DNA of 17,092 nt from Bacillota bacterium (GTDB lineage: Bacteria; Bacillota_A; Clostridia; Peptostreptococcales; Anaerovoracaceae): positions 1 through 17,092 of the forward strand of contig JAFRWQ010000233.1 of the NCBI GenBank assembly GCA_017437925.1. Direction: 5' to 3'. Position numbers and translations under genes: made by a program. The notes under the pieces are model-generated. The model saw only the letters and a program-made list of their open reading frames with translations, was not told the origin of the DNA and did not search any database. Shown piece after piece: positions 6,408-14,170 of the stretch. Each line of letters starts with the position of its first letter. Position 1 is the first letter of the stretch.

Positions 6408-8108
6408 ATGAAATTTTCCGAAATGAAATACAAAAGGCCCGACGCCGAAGCCTTAAAGGCAAGGCTCGCGGAGCTTTCAAAGAAACTTGACGAAGCCGAA
6501 AGCTACGAAGAAGCCAGAAGGACCTTCCTTGAGATCGAGGAGCTGGGCGCCGACTTCTCCACCGACGCCACCCTGGTCTCCATCAGGCACAGCATAGACG
6601 CCAGAGACGAGTTCTACGATAAGGAGAACGATTTCTGGAACGCCTTCATGCCCGAGCTTGAGGAATACACCGACGCGATCAACAGGGCAATGCTTAAGAG
6701 CCCCTTCAGACCCGAGTTCGAGAAGGAGTTCGGCTCCCTCATGTTCACCAACGCCGAGATAGCCTTAAAGTGCTTCTCCCCCGAGATCATCCCCCTGCTT
6801 CAGCAGGAGAACAAGCTGGTCACCGAGTACGACGACCTGGTGGCAAAAGCGAGGGTGAGCTTTGAGGGAAAGGAGTACACCGTCGCCCAGATGGGTCCCT
6901 TCAAGATCGACCCGAACGACGAAAGAAGGCTCGCCGCCTGGAAAGCCGAGGGAGGCTGGTACAAGGACAACGAGCCCGAGCTTTCGAGGATATATGACGA
7001 GCTGGTAAAGATCAGGACCGGGATGGGCAAAAAGCTCGGTTATGAGAACTACACACAGCTCGGTTATTACCGCATGGACCGCAACTGCTACGGCAAGGAA
7101 GATGTGGAAGCCTTCAGAAACGCCGTGGTCAAGTACCTGGTGCCCCTTGCGGACGGCATTTACAGGGAGCAGGCCGAAAGGCTGGGAGTCCCCTACCCCT
7201 TGAGCTTTTCCGACGCGGCTCTCGAATTCAGAAGCGGCAATCCCAGGCCCTGCGGCAGCGCCGACGACATACTGGCCCAGGGCAGGAAGTTCTACGAGGA
7301 GCTTTCCCCCGAGACCGGCGAATTCTTCAACATGATGCTGGACAACGAGCTCATGGACGTACTGGCGACCGAAGGCAAGCAGGCCGGAGGCTACTGCACC
7401 GAGCTCCCCAAATACCGGGTCCCCTTCATCTTCGCCAATTTCAACGGCACCCAGGGCGACGTGGACGTGGTGACCCACGAGGCCGGCCACGCCTTCGAAG
7501 CCTGGCTCAACCGGGACCGCATCCCCTACGAGTACCACTGGCCCACCATGGAGGCCTGCGAGGTCCACTCCATGTCCATGGAGTTCTTCGCCCATCCCTG
7601 GACCGAAGGCTTCTTCGGAAAGGACACCGAAAAGTACCTCTACAGCCACCTGGCGGGAGTCGTCACCTTCATACCCTACGGCTGCCTGGTGGACCACTTC
7701 CAGCACGAAGTCTACGAAAAGCCCGAAATGACCCCCGCCGAAAGGCACGCGGTCTGGAAGAGGCTTCTTGGGGTCTACATGCCCTGGATGAAGCTGGACG
7801 GCGGGATACCCTTCTACAGCGAGGGCGAGGGCTGGCAGAGGCAGCTGCACATATACGACAGCCCCTTCTATTACATCGATTACTGCCTGGCCCAGACCGT
7901 GGCCCTTCAGTTCTGGGCGATGATAGAAAAGGACAGGGACGACGCCTGGGCCCATTACATGGCCTACACTAAGCAGGGAGGCAGCGAGACCTTCGTGGAC
8001 CTGCTGAAGAACGCCGGTCTAGCCAGTCCCTTTGACGAGAACACCCTGAGGGGAGTATGCGAAGCGGCGGCCGCATGGCTGTCCGGAAGGAAGGTCGAAG
8101 ATGCTTAA
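6408..8108 (+). CDS. M3 family oligoendopeptidase (PepF-like)
   Basis: A 566-residue zinc metallopeptidase, close to the usual length for the oligoendopeptidase F branch of family M3. These cytoplasmic enzymes cut short imported peptides. The zinc site is intact: HEAGH at 357-361 (His357, His361 ligands, Glu358 catalytic) and the third ligand Glu385 in EVHSMSMEFF. The N-terminus MKFSEMKYKRPDAE is characteristic of the family and fixes the start. There is no signal peptide. The last eight bases overlap the FrlD-like gene, so the two are translationally coupled. This pairing suggests it processes glycated peptides to free the Amadori product for the next two enzymes; that role is inferred from context. 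Confidence 0.92.
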   Translation: MKFSEMKYKRPDAEALKARLAELSKKLDEAESYEEARRTFLEIEELGADFSTDATLVSIRHSIDARDEFYDKENDFWNAFMPELEEYTDAINRAMLKSPFRPEFEKEFGSLMFTNAEIALKCFSPEIIPLLQQENKLVTEYDDLVAKARVSFEGKEYTVAQMGPFKIDPNDERRLAAWKAEGGWYKDNEPELSRIYDELVKIRTGMGKKLGYENYTQLGYYRMDRNCYGKEDVEAFRNAVVKYLVPLADGIYREQAERLGVPYPLSFSDAALEFRSGNPRPCGSADDILAQGRKFYEELSPETGEFFNMMLDNELMDVLATEGKQAGGYCTELPKYRVPFIFANFNGTQGDVDVVTHEAGHAFEAWLNRDRIPYEYHWPTMEACEVHSMSMEFFAHPWTEGFFGKDTEKYLYSHLAGVVTFIPYGCLVDHFQHEVYEKPEMTPAERHAVWKRLLGVYMPWMKLDGGIPFYSEGEGWQRQLHIYDSPFYYIDYCLAQTVALQFWAMIEKDRDDAWAHYMAYTKQGGSETFVDLLKNAGLASPFDENTLRGVCEAAAAWLSGRKVEDA

Positions 8109-8970
8109 AGTCATAGGTCTCGGCGACAACGTGGTCGATCAGTACCTCTCCCTGGAGACCATCTTCCCCGGCGGAAACACCCTCAATTTCGCGGTCTACG
8201 CGGCCATGCAGAGGGCAGACGCCTCGTATCTTGGGGTCTTCGGCGACGACAGGCCCGCCGAGCTCATAATGAACGCCCTCAGGGCCCACGGCGTGGACTT
8301 TCCCAGGGCGAGGCAGTATCCCGGCGAGAACGGCAGGGCCCAGGTGACTCTGGTGGACGGGGACAGGGTCTTCGTGAGGAGCAACAGGGGCGGAGCCCTA
8401 AGGCACCATCCTCTGGTCCTGGATGACGAAGATCTCGAATATCTCAACGGCTTCGACCTGATCCACGTCAGCTGCTTCAGCTTCATGGATGACAGCATGA
8501 AGCTCCTCAGGCCCCTTAAGCCCTTCGTGAGCTACGACTTCTCCAACCGCTTTACCGACGAGCAGCTGGAAAAGGTCTGCCCAAACATAGACTGCGCAAT
8601 AGTGTCTCTTGGAAGCGGAGGAGCAGAAAAGGCTCCCGCCCTCTTTGAAAAGATCCATGGACTGGGCTGCCCCATGGTCGAAGCCAGCATGGGTTCCGAG
8701 GGAGCTCTGCTGTCATATAAGGGCAAGATATACCGCCAGCCGGCCCATCTTGTCGAAGCGGTCGACACCCTGGGCGCCGGGGACGCCTTCCTGACTACCT
8801 TCCTGATCAACTTCCTGGACGAGAGCCTGCCGGGCGAGACCGAGGATGAAAAGATCGCGAGAAGCCTCGACAAAGCCGCCGATTTCGCAGCCTCTGTCTG
8901 CATGACCCACGGAGCCTTCGGCATGGGCGAGCGCTACACCAACACCGAGCTGGAAGCAGTGCCGAGGTAG
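8101..8970 (+). CDS. frlD: PfkB-family kinase, fructoselysine 6-kinase-like
   Basis: A 289-residue ribokinase-fold kinase. FrlD phosphorylates fructoselysine at C6 using ATP. Signs of the family: substrate-binding FPGGN at 22-26 followed by LNFAVYAA, and the PfkB signature DTLGAGDAF with catalytic Asp228 and the anion-hole GAGD. The length and the PGGNTLN motif fit the FrlD subgroup better than ribokinase or fructokinase, and the following SIS-domain gene supports this. The start overlaps the peptidase gene by eight bases and has GGAAGG nearby. Exact substrate (fructoselysine, glucoselysine or another fructosamine) cannot be told from sequence. Confidence 0.8.
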   Translation: MLKVIGLGDNVVDQYLSLETIFPGGNTLNFAVYAAMQRADASYLGVFGDDRPAELIMNALRAHGVDFPRARQYPGENGRAQVTLVDGDRVFVRSNRGGALRHHPLVLDDEDLEYLNGFDLIHVSCFSFMDDSMKLLRPLKPFVSYDFSNRFTDEQLEKVCPNIDCAIVSLGSGGAEKAPALFEKIHGLGCPMVEASMGSEGALLSYKGKIYRQPAHLVEAVDTLGAGDAFLTTFLINFLDESLPGETEDEKIARSLDKAADFAASVCMTHGAFGMGERYTNTELEAVPR

Positions 8971-9014
8971 GATGCCTGAGGCAGGACCCCGAAGCGATGG
9001 ATCGCCGGGCATCC
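8970..9014 (+). other. Intercistronic RNA hairpins between frlD and frlB
   Basis: Immediately after the frlD stop, GGATGCC (8970-8976) can pair with GGCATCC (9008-9014). An alternative inner hairpin uses CCCG and GCGA (8988-8997) with TCGC and CGGG (9002-9009). CTGAGG and CCTCAG nearby can also pair, crossing the first helix. No T-run follows, so it is not a normal terminator. It may be a processing or stability element; a weak TATAAT lies just downstream. Confidence 0.35.
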
Positions 9015-9076
9015 CTCAGCAATACTAAACTATAGATCCAACCAGTTATAATCAAAGATACACAGGAGAATCAGAC

Positions 9077-9463
9077 ATGAAGATGAACGAAAAAGACACC
9101 GTGGCGAAGCTGCTTGCGGAGCACAGCGTAAAGCACCTGTTCTTCGCGGCCTGCGGAGGCTCCATAGCCGCCATGTACCCCGCCAAGTACCTGCTCGAAA
9201 AGGAGAGCAAGACCCTTACCGTGCACTGGCAGAACGCCAGAGAGTTCTGCACAGCCCACTCCGTCGCCCTCGGCAAGGACAGCGTAGTCATCGTGACCTC
9301 CCAGCAGGGCAACACCCCCGAGACCGTCGACGCCGCCAGGACCGCAAAAGAAGCCGGAGCGACCGTCATAGCCTTCTCCTACGCCGAGCAGCCTCCCCTC
9401 TTCGATTACGCCGACTACATGCTCGACTACAGCTACGGGCCGGACCTCATCCCCTCGCAGTAA
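9077..9463 (+). CDS. frlB: FrlB-like SIS deglycase, N-terminal part ended by an in-frame TAA
   Basis: These 128 residues are the first SIS (sugar isomerase) domain of a fructoselysine-6-phosphate deglycase-like protein, which splits the phosphorylated Amadori compound into glucose-6-phosphate and the amine. The phosphate-binding start of the SIS fold is visible (FFAACGGSIAAMYPAKYLL, from about residue 22) and the SQQGNTPE loop near 76. AGGAG lies eight bases before the ATG. The frame stops at TAA (9461-9463) in the linker before the second domain, yet the same frame continues open and homologous to 10045. Full FrlB is about 330 residues, so this is either a nonsense mutation, a sequencing error, or the first half of a split gene restarted at 9476. 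Confidence 0.75.
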   Translation: MKMNEKDTVAKLLAEHSVKHLFFAACGGSIAAMYPAKYLLEKESKTLTVHWQNAREFCTAHSVALGKDSVVIVTSQQGNTPETVDAARTAKEAGATVIAFSYAEQPPLFDYADYMLDYSYGPDLIPSQ

Positions 9464-9475
9464 AAGGAATGCAGG

Positions 9476-10045
9476 GTGCTGCGCCTTTGCATGGAGCTGC
9501 TGCACCAGCTGGAGGGCTGGGACAAGTACGACGACGCCATGGAGAGCTTTGCCCTCTACGACGGGATGGTCGCCGAAGCCCAGAAAAAGTGCCTGCCCGA
9601 AGCCGAGCGCTTCGCCGAAGGCTGCAAAGACGAGAAGCTCATCTACACCCTGGCCAGCGGCTCCGTCTGGTCCTCCGCCTACATCGAGACCCACTGCATA
9701 CTGATGGAGATGCAGTGGAAGAACTCCGCCTGCATCCACTGCGGCGAATTTTTCCACGGCCCTCTTGAGATCACCGACAAGGACGCCTGTTTCCTGCTCA
9801 TGATGGGCACCGGTGCTACCCGCGTCATGGACGAGCGCATGGCAGCCTTCCTGCCCCGCTACGCCGACAAGATCTACACCATCGACACCGAGGCCCTGGG
9901 CATCCTCGGGCTCAAGGAGTCCGTCAGGGAGTTCTTCGCTCCCCTCCTTGCCACCGCGATCTGCGGAGTCTTCAACACCCACCTGGAAGCCGCGACCGGA
10001 CACTCCATGAAGCTGCGCCGCTACATGTGGAAGGTGCAGTACTAG
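9476..10045 (+). CDS. frlB: FrlB-like SIS deglycase, C-terminal part
   Basis: These 189 residues hold the second SIS domain of the same FrlB-like protein, in the same frame as the first part and separated by only one stop codon and four sense codons. It includes LASGSVWSSAYIETH (second SIS sugar-phosphate loop) and GEFFHGPLE, the conserved motif with the family's catalytic Glu. It ends normally with the C-terminal helix expected of the family. A GTG start at 9476 is preceded by AAGGA with seven bases of spacing, directly after the TAA, so translation could restart there and give a two-chain enzyme. If the TAA is an error, 9077-10045 is one intact gene of about 322 codons. Confidence 0.7.
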   Translation: MLRLCMELLHQLEGWDKYDDAMESFALYDGMVAEAQKKCLPEAERFAEGCKDEKLIYTLASGSVWSSAYIETHCILMEMQWKNSACIHCGEFFHGPLEITDKDACFLLMMGTGATRVMDERMAAFLPRYADKIYTIDTEALGILGLKESVREFFAPLLATAICGVFNTHLEAATGHSMKLRRYMWKVQY

Positions 10046-10083
10046 ACCGCCTTTCGGCATCAGATCGCATAAGAACGACACGC

Positions 10084-10121
10084 AAAAGCGCGCGGGCCTG
10101 TTTTAAAGCCTGCGCGCTTTT
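10084..10121. terminator. Bidirectional terminator between frlB and the HxlR gene
   Basis: A 14-bp stem (AAAAGCGCGCGGGC, 10084-10097, with GCC T GCGCGC TTTT, 10108-10121, one G-T pair) with a ten-base loop and T4 runs in both directions. It lies between the convergent frl cassette and the minus-strand TerB/BrxD/helicase/HxlR operon. Confidence 0.85.
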
Positions 10122-10210
10122 AAGTTCGTTGTAATGCTTTCCTGGGAGAAAGGCCAAAAGCCTCAGGTCCTGCGGGGCATCGCTCTGCCGCTGACCGAAG
10201 GCGGAAAGCC

Positions 10211-10588
10211 TTACAGCCTCATATCATCCGATACATCGCTCAGCCCTTCATCGAAAGCGGCCAGCTCGTCCTCGTGGCGGAGGCTGAATCTGAGGACAGC
10301 CTCGAAGACCGGGGCCAGGTCCCTTCCCATCCCGGTCAGGGAATACTCGACCCTGGGCGGTATCTCGCTGTACTGCCTGCGCTTTACGAGGCCGAAATAT
10401 TCAAGGTCTTTAAGGCCTCTCGCCAGCATGGTGTTGGTGATGCCGGGAAGATCCTTTTTAAGCTCAACGAAGCGGGCGCTGTCCCTTAAGAGGAGGCTGT
10501 AAAGTATCCTGGACCTCCACCTGCCCTCCAGTATGAGGAGGAGCCTTGCCGCGGGGCCGCGGTCTTCGCCGGATATCTTTTCTGACAT
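10211..10588 (-). CDS. HxlR-family winged-helix transcriptional regulator
   Basis: A 125-residue DNA-binding protein. The HxlR/DUF24 signature is clear: LEGRWRSRILYSLL (usual GKWxxxIL), ARFVELKKDLPGITNTMLARGLKDLEYFGLVKR (helix-turn-helix) and IPPRVEYSLTGMGRDL (the wing). HxlR proteins bind as dimers to palindromes. This one has no cysteine at all, so it cannot act by the N-terminal redox Cys used by HypR-type members. AAAGGAGG precedes the start, and the gene begins 15 bases after the helicase gene, making it the fourth gene of the operon. The palindrome over the operon promoter (16099-16121) is the obvious candidate target; that link is inference. Confidence 0.9.
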   Translation of the reverse strand: MSEKISGEDRGPAARLLLILEGRWRSRILYSLLLRDSARFVELKKDLPGITNTMLARGLKDLEYFGLVKRRQYSEIPPRVEYSLTGMGRDLAPVFEAVLRFSLRHEDELAAFDEGLSDVSDDMRL

Positions 10589-10603
10589 TTTCTCCTCCTT
10601 TCT

Positions 10604-12838
10604 TCAGCGGGGGTCGTCCCAGCCGAGTATACGCTCTTTCATTCCTTCGGTATCCAGAACGCCCAGGCCGAAGCCCTTGCGCACCAGCTCCTCGGGCACG
10701 TATTCGTCGTATTTCTCAAAGACCGGGACCTCACCCGGGTAGACCAGCTCCATGGGGTCGAAGTCCTTTGAGGCTTCGTCCTTCAGTATCTCGTAGAACT
10801 CCTCTTCGCTTGCCTGCATGGTGAACTGGATGTAGTAGGGCCGCGAAGAATTAAGTCCCTTAAGGCCCAGCCTTTTGGCGCAGCGTATCTTTAGGAAGCG
10901 CTCCATTGCGAGGAAGGCGTAGCTTCCCAGCCAGGGGAAGAGGACCCACATGTTCCCTCCCAGGTTGACCAGAGGCTTTTCTCCTATCTCCGCCTTGCGG
11001 AAGGTCTCCCTGGCTTGCTCGAGCCTGGCCGCAGCGTGGCGCATCAGGTAGGGGTAAGACCTGTCCTCAGCCAGCACCCTCTTCATGCGCTCAAGTATTC
11101 GGGTGTGTATGTCTCCCGGCACGTCGCCGAAGTAAGCCGGGATATTCCCCTTGACCAGGCTGCAGTAGACCTCGTGCCTCTTGTGGTCCACCTCTTCGAC
11201 CACCCAGACCCTGCCCGCGATGGCGATCTTGTCCCCGACGGGAGGCGGTTTCACTATGGTGCCCAGCTGTTCAGACCCGGCCCTCACGGTGTATTCCACG
11301 TTCTCCTTAAAGACTGCAAGGAACTTGTAGTCGTTTACTATCCTTTCGCCTGCAAGACCCACTATCAGGCCGCCGTTTTCGGTCCTCTGTATGTGGTCGG
11401 TCTCAAGCAGATGGAGCAGAAGCGTCCTTAAGTCGTCCTGGCTTACTCGCCTGAAGGCGGAAAGGGTCAGCACCCTCGAAGCAAGCTCCGCAGGGGTCAT
11501 CTCCCCGCAGGATGCCAGGGTGCTCATGACCTGGTGGTAAAGCAGGGAGTACGGCAGCTTGTCCATTCTGGGCGGCTCAACGAAGCGCTCTTCTATGTAG
11601 AGCTGGACCAGGGCTATGCCCTGCACCAGGTACCAGGGTATCATGTCGAAGAGCAGGGCCCTGGCCTCGGGGTGGCTCTCCCTCATGACGAACCACATTT
11701 CGGCCGGGTCTCCCCTTCTTCCGGTGCGGCCCATGCGCTGAAGAAAGCCCGAGACCGTGAAGGGGGCGTCTATCTGGAAAGCCCGCTCAAGCCTTCCTAT
11801 GTCTATGCCGAGCTCCAGAGTCGCGGTGGCGCAGACGCTCATGAGGGAATCGTCGTCCTTCATGTCCTCTTCCGCGCTCTCCCTGTAGGAAGCGGATAGG
11901 TTGCCGTGGTGTATGAGGAAGCGGTCGGGCTCGCCGTTGGCCTCGCAGTACTGCCTGAGGCACTGGCAGACCGTCTCGCACTCCTCCCTCGAGTTGGTGA
12001 ATATAAGGCACTTTTTGCCCCTGGTGTGCTCGAAAATGTAGCCCATGCCCGGGTCCGCGGCCCTGGGCGCGCTGTCGGTCGCGGGCTCGATCGCCTCGGC
12101 TGCCGAAAGCTCCGGCCTCCCCTCGTCCGCCTGGGGAGCCGAGTTAAAAAAGTGCTCCATCGAAAGGCGCCATACTTCCCTTCCCCCGTCGAAACGGGGT
12201 ATGAGGGTCCCCCTTCCGCTTCCCGCCGAGAGGAACTCGCCGGCCTTTTCCGGATCTCCTATGGTCGCGGAAAGCCCTATCCTCCTGGGGTCGCAGCCGG
12301 CGGTACTGCAAAGCCTTTCTATGAGGCAGAAGGTCTGGCTGCCCCGGTCGGAGCGCAGCAGCGAGTGGATCTCGTCTATGACTATGAACCTGAGGTCTCC
12401 GAAGAGGGAGGGTATCAGGTTGTGCTTGTTGATCATGAGGGATTCCAGCGACTCCGGTGTGATCTGGAGTATCCCCTGCGGTTTTTTGAGCAGGTTCCTC
12501 TTCTGCGACTGGGAGGCGTCCCCGTGCCAGCGGGTGACTTTGATCCCGGCTTCCTCGCAGAGCTCCCCCAGCCTTATGAACTGGTCGTTGATCAGGGCCT
12601 TTAAGGGGGCTATGTATAGGACGCCCACCGTGGACGAGGGGTCTTCGTCGAGAAGGGTGAGTATGGGAAAGAAGGCCGCTTCCGTCTTGCCCGAGGCGGT
12701 GGAGGCGGTGAGCAGCACGTTTTTGTCGCTGCCGAAGATGGCGTCTCCCGCGGCGTTCTGCACCGCCCTGAGGCTCCTCCAGCCGGAGCGGTAGATATAG
12801 TCCTGTATGAAGGGCGCGTATCTGCTGAAGGTATCCAT
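10604..12838 (-). CDS. Lhr-type superfamily II DEAD/DEAH helicase (BrxHI-like)
   Basis: A 744-residue ATP-dependent nucleic-acid helicase. Motifs in order: Q motif (Gln27), Walker A ASTASGKT (45-52), APLKAL (77-82), TPES (127-130), Walker B DEIH (155-158), SAT (190-192), FTNSREE (280-286), ATATLELGIDIG (337-348) and QRMGRTGRRG (367-376). The arrangement and the FLQRMGRTGRRGDPAE box are typical of Lhr-like helicases, here with about 360 residues of C-terminal winged-helix and accessory domain, much shorter than full Lhr (about 1500). The size and context fit BrxHI of type 2 BREX. A variable insert (about 232-265) lies between motif III and IV. The gene starts three bases after the BrxD-like stop with little ribosome binding site, implying translational coupling. 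Confidence 0.88.
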   Translation of the reverse strand: MDTFSRYAPFIQDYIYRSGWRSLRAVQNAAGDAIFGSDKNVLLTASTASGKTEAAFFPILTLLDEDPSSTVGVLYIAPLKALINDQFIRLGELCEEAGIKVTRWHGDASQSQKRNLLKKPQGILQITPESLESLMINKHNLIPSLFGDLRFIVIDEIHSLLRSDRGSQTFCLIERLCSTAGCDPRRIGLSATIGDPEKAGEFLSAGSGRGTLIPRFDGGREVWRLSMEHFFNSAPQADEGRPELSAAEAIEPATDSAPRAADPGMGYIFEHTRGKKCLIFTNSREECETVCQCLRQYCEANGEPDRFLIHHGNLSASYRESAEEDMKDDDSLMSVCATATLELGIDIGRLERAFQIDAPFTVSGFLQRMGRTGRRGDPAEMWFVMRESHPEARALLFDMIPWYLVQGIALVQLYIEERFVEPPRMDKLPYSLLYHQVMSTLASCGEMTPAELASRVLTLSAFRRVSQDDLRTLLLHLLETDHIQRTENGGLIVGLAGERIVNDYKFLAVFKENVEYTVRAGSEQLGTIVKPPPVGDKIAIAGRVWVVEEVDHKRHEVYCSLVKGNIPAYFGDVPGDIHTRILERMKRVLAEDRSYPYLMRHAAARLEQARETFRKAEIGEKPLVNLGGNMWVLFPWLGSYAFLAMERFLKIRCAKRLGLKGLNSSRPYYIQFTMQASEEEFYEILKDEASKDFDPMELVYPGEVPVFEKYDEYVPEELVRKGFGLGVLDTEGMKERILGWDDPR

Positions 12839-12841
12839 AGC

Positions 12842-14170
12842 CTACACCGTAAACCGGACGAAGCCTTCGTCCGCGTCATCTGAAACGGCCCCGGAGGCCG
12901 CGAACTCAAAGCCGGAGCCCAAAAGCCCCTCTATGGTCGCGCCGGGGTTCTGGTACATGATATCGAGGAGCTCGATGAAGTCCCTTATGACCTCGCGGGG
13001 GGTGATGTTGGAGTCGGCCCCTATGCGTTCGAACTCGGTCCTGATAAAGACGGCCAGGTCGTCGGTCCCGACCTTTCTTTCGTAGGAGTAGAGCCCGGCG
13101 TGAAGATCCGCCAGCTTTTCGCAGAGGACCAGCATCTCTTCGGGGGTGAGGGGGTCGAGGCGGATGACGGGAGCCAGCATGTCCCTCATGCCGGGGGCCG
13201 AGAAGCGTCCCTCAGCAAGGCGGGAGCGCAGGGCTTCGTAGCTGTAGATCCCCCTCCTCTTGTCCTCCACCGCCTGGGGAGTCGCCCCCATCAGTATGCC
13301 CATATACCTTGCCTTCCCCTGGAGGGCGTCGTTGTACATGGTGAGCAGCTTCTCGTAATTGTACTGGCGGGTGATCGAGTTGGGTATCTTGTATATGTTG
13401 ACCAGCTCGTCGATCATTATCATCAGGCCCGTGTAGCCCGCCAGGCGGAAGAAGAGGGCGAAGATCTTGAGGTAGTCGTACCAGTCGTCGTCGGTGATGA
13501 TGATGTTTACCCCCAGGGCGTCCCTCGCTTCGCTTTTTGTGCTGTATTCGGCCCTGAACCAGCGTACGACCCTGGCTTTGGCGTCGTCGTCCCCTTCCAC
13601 AGCGGCGTGGTAGTAGAGGGAGAGGAGCCTCGCGAACTCAAAGCCGTGGACCAGCTCGCTGACAGACGAGGTCACCTGATATATCTTCTTATCGACCAGG
13701 GCGCTGAGGGCGGGATCTCCCGGAAGAAGGCCGCTCTCAAGGGCGGCTTCGCTTTGAAGCCCGCTGATCCAGCGGTCGAGGACCAGGCCTAAAGCCCCTC
13801 CCTCGGGTTTGGTCCTGGTGGAAAGGTTGCCTATGAGCTCCCTATAGGTGGCGAGGCCCTGGCCCCTGGTCCCCTGCAGCCTCCTCTCAGGCGAAAGGTC
13901 AGCGTCGGCGACCACGAAGCCCCTGTCCATCACGTAGTTCCTTATGATCTGCAGAAGGAAGCTCTTGCCCGAGCCGTATCGGCCCACTATGAAGCGGAAG
14001 GACGCCCCCCCTTCGCCGATGATCTCGACATCGCGAAGCAGGGCCTCGATCTCGGCCTTGCGTCCCACCGCGATATACGGCAGGCCCACCCTGGGCACCA
14101 CTCCCCCCTTGAGGGAGTTGAGCAGGGTCTGGGCTATGCGCCTGGGCACTCTTTTGTTTTCATCGCTCAT
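12842..14170 (-). CDS. brxD: BrxD-like P-loop ATPase (BrxC/BrxD family, DUF2791)
   Basis: A 442-residue AAA-like ATPase. Walker A is GRYGSGKS (63-70, Lys69) followed by FLLQIIRNY; Walker B is LMIMIDEL with Asp254 and Glu255, then VNIYKI. The opening PRRIAQTLLNSLKGGVVPRVG...VGR and the DADLSPERRL segment after the P-loop are characteristic of BREX BrxD proteins. The start at 14170 is chosen because GGAGGTGA lies seven bases upstream; an in-frame ATG five codons earlier sits on top of that site. The gene overlaps the TerB-type gene by 11 bases. In type 2 BREX, BrxD pairs with the BrxHI helicase; here the same pair follows a TerB-N/C protein. The gene symbol marks family resemblance, not membership of a BREX locus. 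Confidence 0.87.
   Translation of the reverse strand: MSDENKRVPRRIAQTLLNSLKGGVVPRVGLPYIAVGRKAEIEALLRDVEIIGEGGASFRFIVGRYGSGKSFLLQIIRNYVMDRGFVVADADLSPERRLQGTRGQGLATYRELIGNLSTRTKPEGGALGLVLDRWISGLQSEAALESGLLPGDPALSALVDKKIYQVTSSVSELVHGFEFARLLSLYYHAAVEGDDDAKARVVRWFRAEYSTKSEARDALGVNIIITDDDWYDYLKIFALFFRLAGYTGLMIMIDELVNIYKIPNSITRQYNYEKLLTMYNDALQGKARYMGILMGATPQAVEDKRRGIYSYEALRSRLAEGRFSAPGMRDMLAPVIRLDPLTPEEMLVLCEKLADLHAGLYSYERKVGTDDLAVFIRTEFERIGADSNITPREVIRDFIELLDIMYQNPGATIEGLLGSGFEFAASGAVSDDADEGFVRFTV

Noticed and set aside
6765..7955. 396-codon minus-strand open frame inside the M3 peptidase gene
   Set aside because: The opposite strand encodes an intact HEAGH peptidase in full; the antisense translation has no family features.
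9077..10045. Reassigned TAA codon
   Set aside because: TAA ends the M3 peptidase, C11 peptidase and HxlR genes at the expected family lengths, so TAA is a normal stop in this genome.
9071..10081. 336-codon minus-strand open frame opposite the interrupted frlB gene
   Set aside because: It is uninterrupted where frlB is not, which is tempting, but the plus-strand translation shows clear SIS motifs on both sides of the stop and the antisense translation is Val/Gly/Leu-rich with no domain.
10140..10170. Possible second terminator after the HxlR gene (AGGC/GCCT stem)
   Set aside because: Stem of four base pairs with a poor T-run; the strong 14-bp hairpin at 10084-10121 is a better terminator for this strand.
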